The notes below the pieces were generated by a model that saw only the letters and a list, made by a program, of their open reading frames with translations, was not told the DNA's origin and ran no database searches. The position numbers and the translations under genes are program-made. DNA of 34,242 nt from Methylocystaceae bacterium (GTDB taxonomy: Bacteria; Pseudomonadota; Alphaproteobacteria; Rhizobiales; Beijerinckiaceae): positions 1 to 34,242 of the forward strand of contig WSXZ01000025.1 in NCBI GenBank assembly GCA_009773555.1. The letters run 5' to 3'. Below, one piece after another: positions 33,769-34,242 of this stretch. How positions within the stretch are numbered: position 1 is the stretch's first letter; the number at the start of each line of letters is the position of its first letter.

Positions 33769-34242
33769 TCAGTACAAAACTCGGGTAACGGCGACGCCCT
33801 GAATTGCCGGCTGCCCAACCGTACCGACGAGCTGCATGAGCTTGCTGATGTCGGAGAACGGGGCGTTGCTGACGTAAAGAATGTCTTTGTCGCGAATCGG
33901 GAAGCGGCGCGCCGCAAACAGCGCCGCGGGTTCGCGAAGATTGAGGTGATAGGCGACCGGCACCAGCCCAAGCGCAAGCAGACGCGGCGTGACCTGCGGA
34001 TATTCGTGCGCGAGACTTGCCGGCTCGTAGCGCAGAATGAAAACCCCATCGGGGTCGGCGCGTGAATCGGTTAGGCCGCCGGCCCTGCCGATCGCCTCTT
34101 CGAGCGTGATTCCGCGTGCATCGAATGGAACGACAGCGTTGGACCCGGTCGCCCCCATGACGGTAAACGTCTGCGGCGTGCGCTCGACGGTCAAAATGTC
34201 GCCCGCCCGCAAATAGATGTCTTCGCGAGGATTGACGAGCAG
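33769..34242 (-). CDS. Wza-type polysaccharide export protein, C-terminal part
   Basis: The last 157 codons of a gene that continues beyond the right edge. The segment NPREDIYLRAGDILTVERTP followed by FTVMGATGSNAVVPF and ITLEEAIGRAGGLTDSRADP is an SLBB (beta-grasp) domain of outer-membrane polysaccharide export proteins. DKDILYVSNAPFSDISKLMQ is the typical end. Such proteins form the outer-membrane channel for capsule or exopolysaccharide. Its stop is followed by a 150-bp AT-rich gap before the phosphatidyltransferase gene, so the two are probably separate units. Confidence 0.9.
   Translation of the reverse strand: MLVNPREDIYLRAGDILTVERTPQTFTVMGATGSNAVVPFDARGITLEEAIGRAGGLTDSRADPDGVFILRYEPASLAHEYPQVTPRLLALGLVPVAYHLNLREPAALFAARRFPIRDKDILYVSNAPFSDISKLMQLVGTVGQPAIQGVAVTRVLY

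Overview
The window (about 34 kb, strongly GC-rich) looks like chromosome from an alphaproteobacterium of the Rhizobiales/Hyphomicrobiales. The evidence is gene content: a str operon (rpsL-rpsG-fusA-tuf), a ChvI/ChvG two-component pair followed by hprK-EIIA(Man)-HPr, an NdvA/ChvA-type beta-glucan exporter and a hopanoid-associated HpnA. A hopanoid-making methylotroph-like member (Beijerinckiaceae/Methylocystaceae style) is my guess, not something the sequence proves. I saw no tRNA, rRNA, CRISPR array, phage gene or transposase.

Layout. 1-3086 (minus): tuf (5' end only), fusA, rpsG, rpsL. 3087-3995: no intact gene, but it holds the broken 3' remnant of a minus-strand gene. 3996-4876: a DUF465/YdcH-type small protein and a conserved-looking hypothetical. 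5364-9370 (plus): chvI-chvG-hprK-EIIA-ptsH, a compact regulatory operon with ATGA overlaps. 9543-11357: ndvA. 11405-13689 (minus): a GC-poor gene with WcbI-like and GSCFA domains, broken by a frameshift. 13892-14580 (minus): rpsF-rpsR, with a textbook terminator after rpsR and a large hairpin in the leader upstream of rpsF. 14926-18480: a 45-aa lipoprotein, panB, a SPINDLY/OGT-like glycosyltransferase without TPRs (minus) and hemH. 18676-20955 (minus): a YfhO-type membrane protein.

20987-29621 is the most interesting block. A TetR regulator is divergent from a small periplasmic protein. Then come a Cys/His-rich exported protein, a TonB-dependent receptor, a MacB/LolD-type ABC ATPase, an 822-aa FtsX-type permease and an AttH/CrtC-type lipocalin-like protein. 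Two copies of the same 15-bp palindrome (TTGGTA-N3-TACCAA) lie upstream of the small periplasmic gene and upstream of the Cys/His-rich/receptor genes. This suggests one TetR regulon that joins outer-membrane uptake to an inner-membrane ABC system. Resemblance of the first small protein to proteins found next to copper receptors makes a metal or metallophore a reasonable, unproven substrate.

29615-34242 (minus) holds a MarR regulator, a GT4 glycosyltransferase, a small Cys-rich exported protein, hpnA, a CDP-alcohol phosphatidyltransferase (frameshifted at a T5 run) and the 3' part of a Wza-type polysaccharide export gene. This is an envelope lipid/polysaccharide neighbourhood.

Two diverged copies of a ~125-bp structured repeat, able to fold like a cloverleaf, lie at 18507-18631 and 25918-26043. 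Two separate single-base frameshifts in otherwise good genes may be real mutations or assembly errors.
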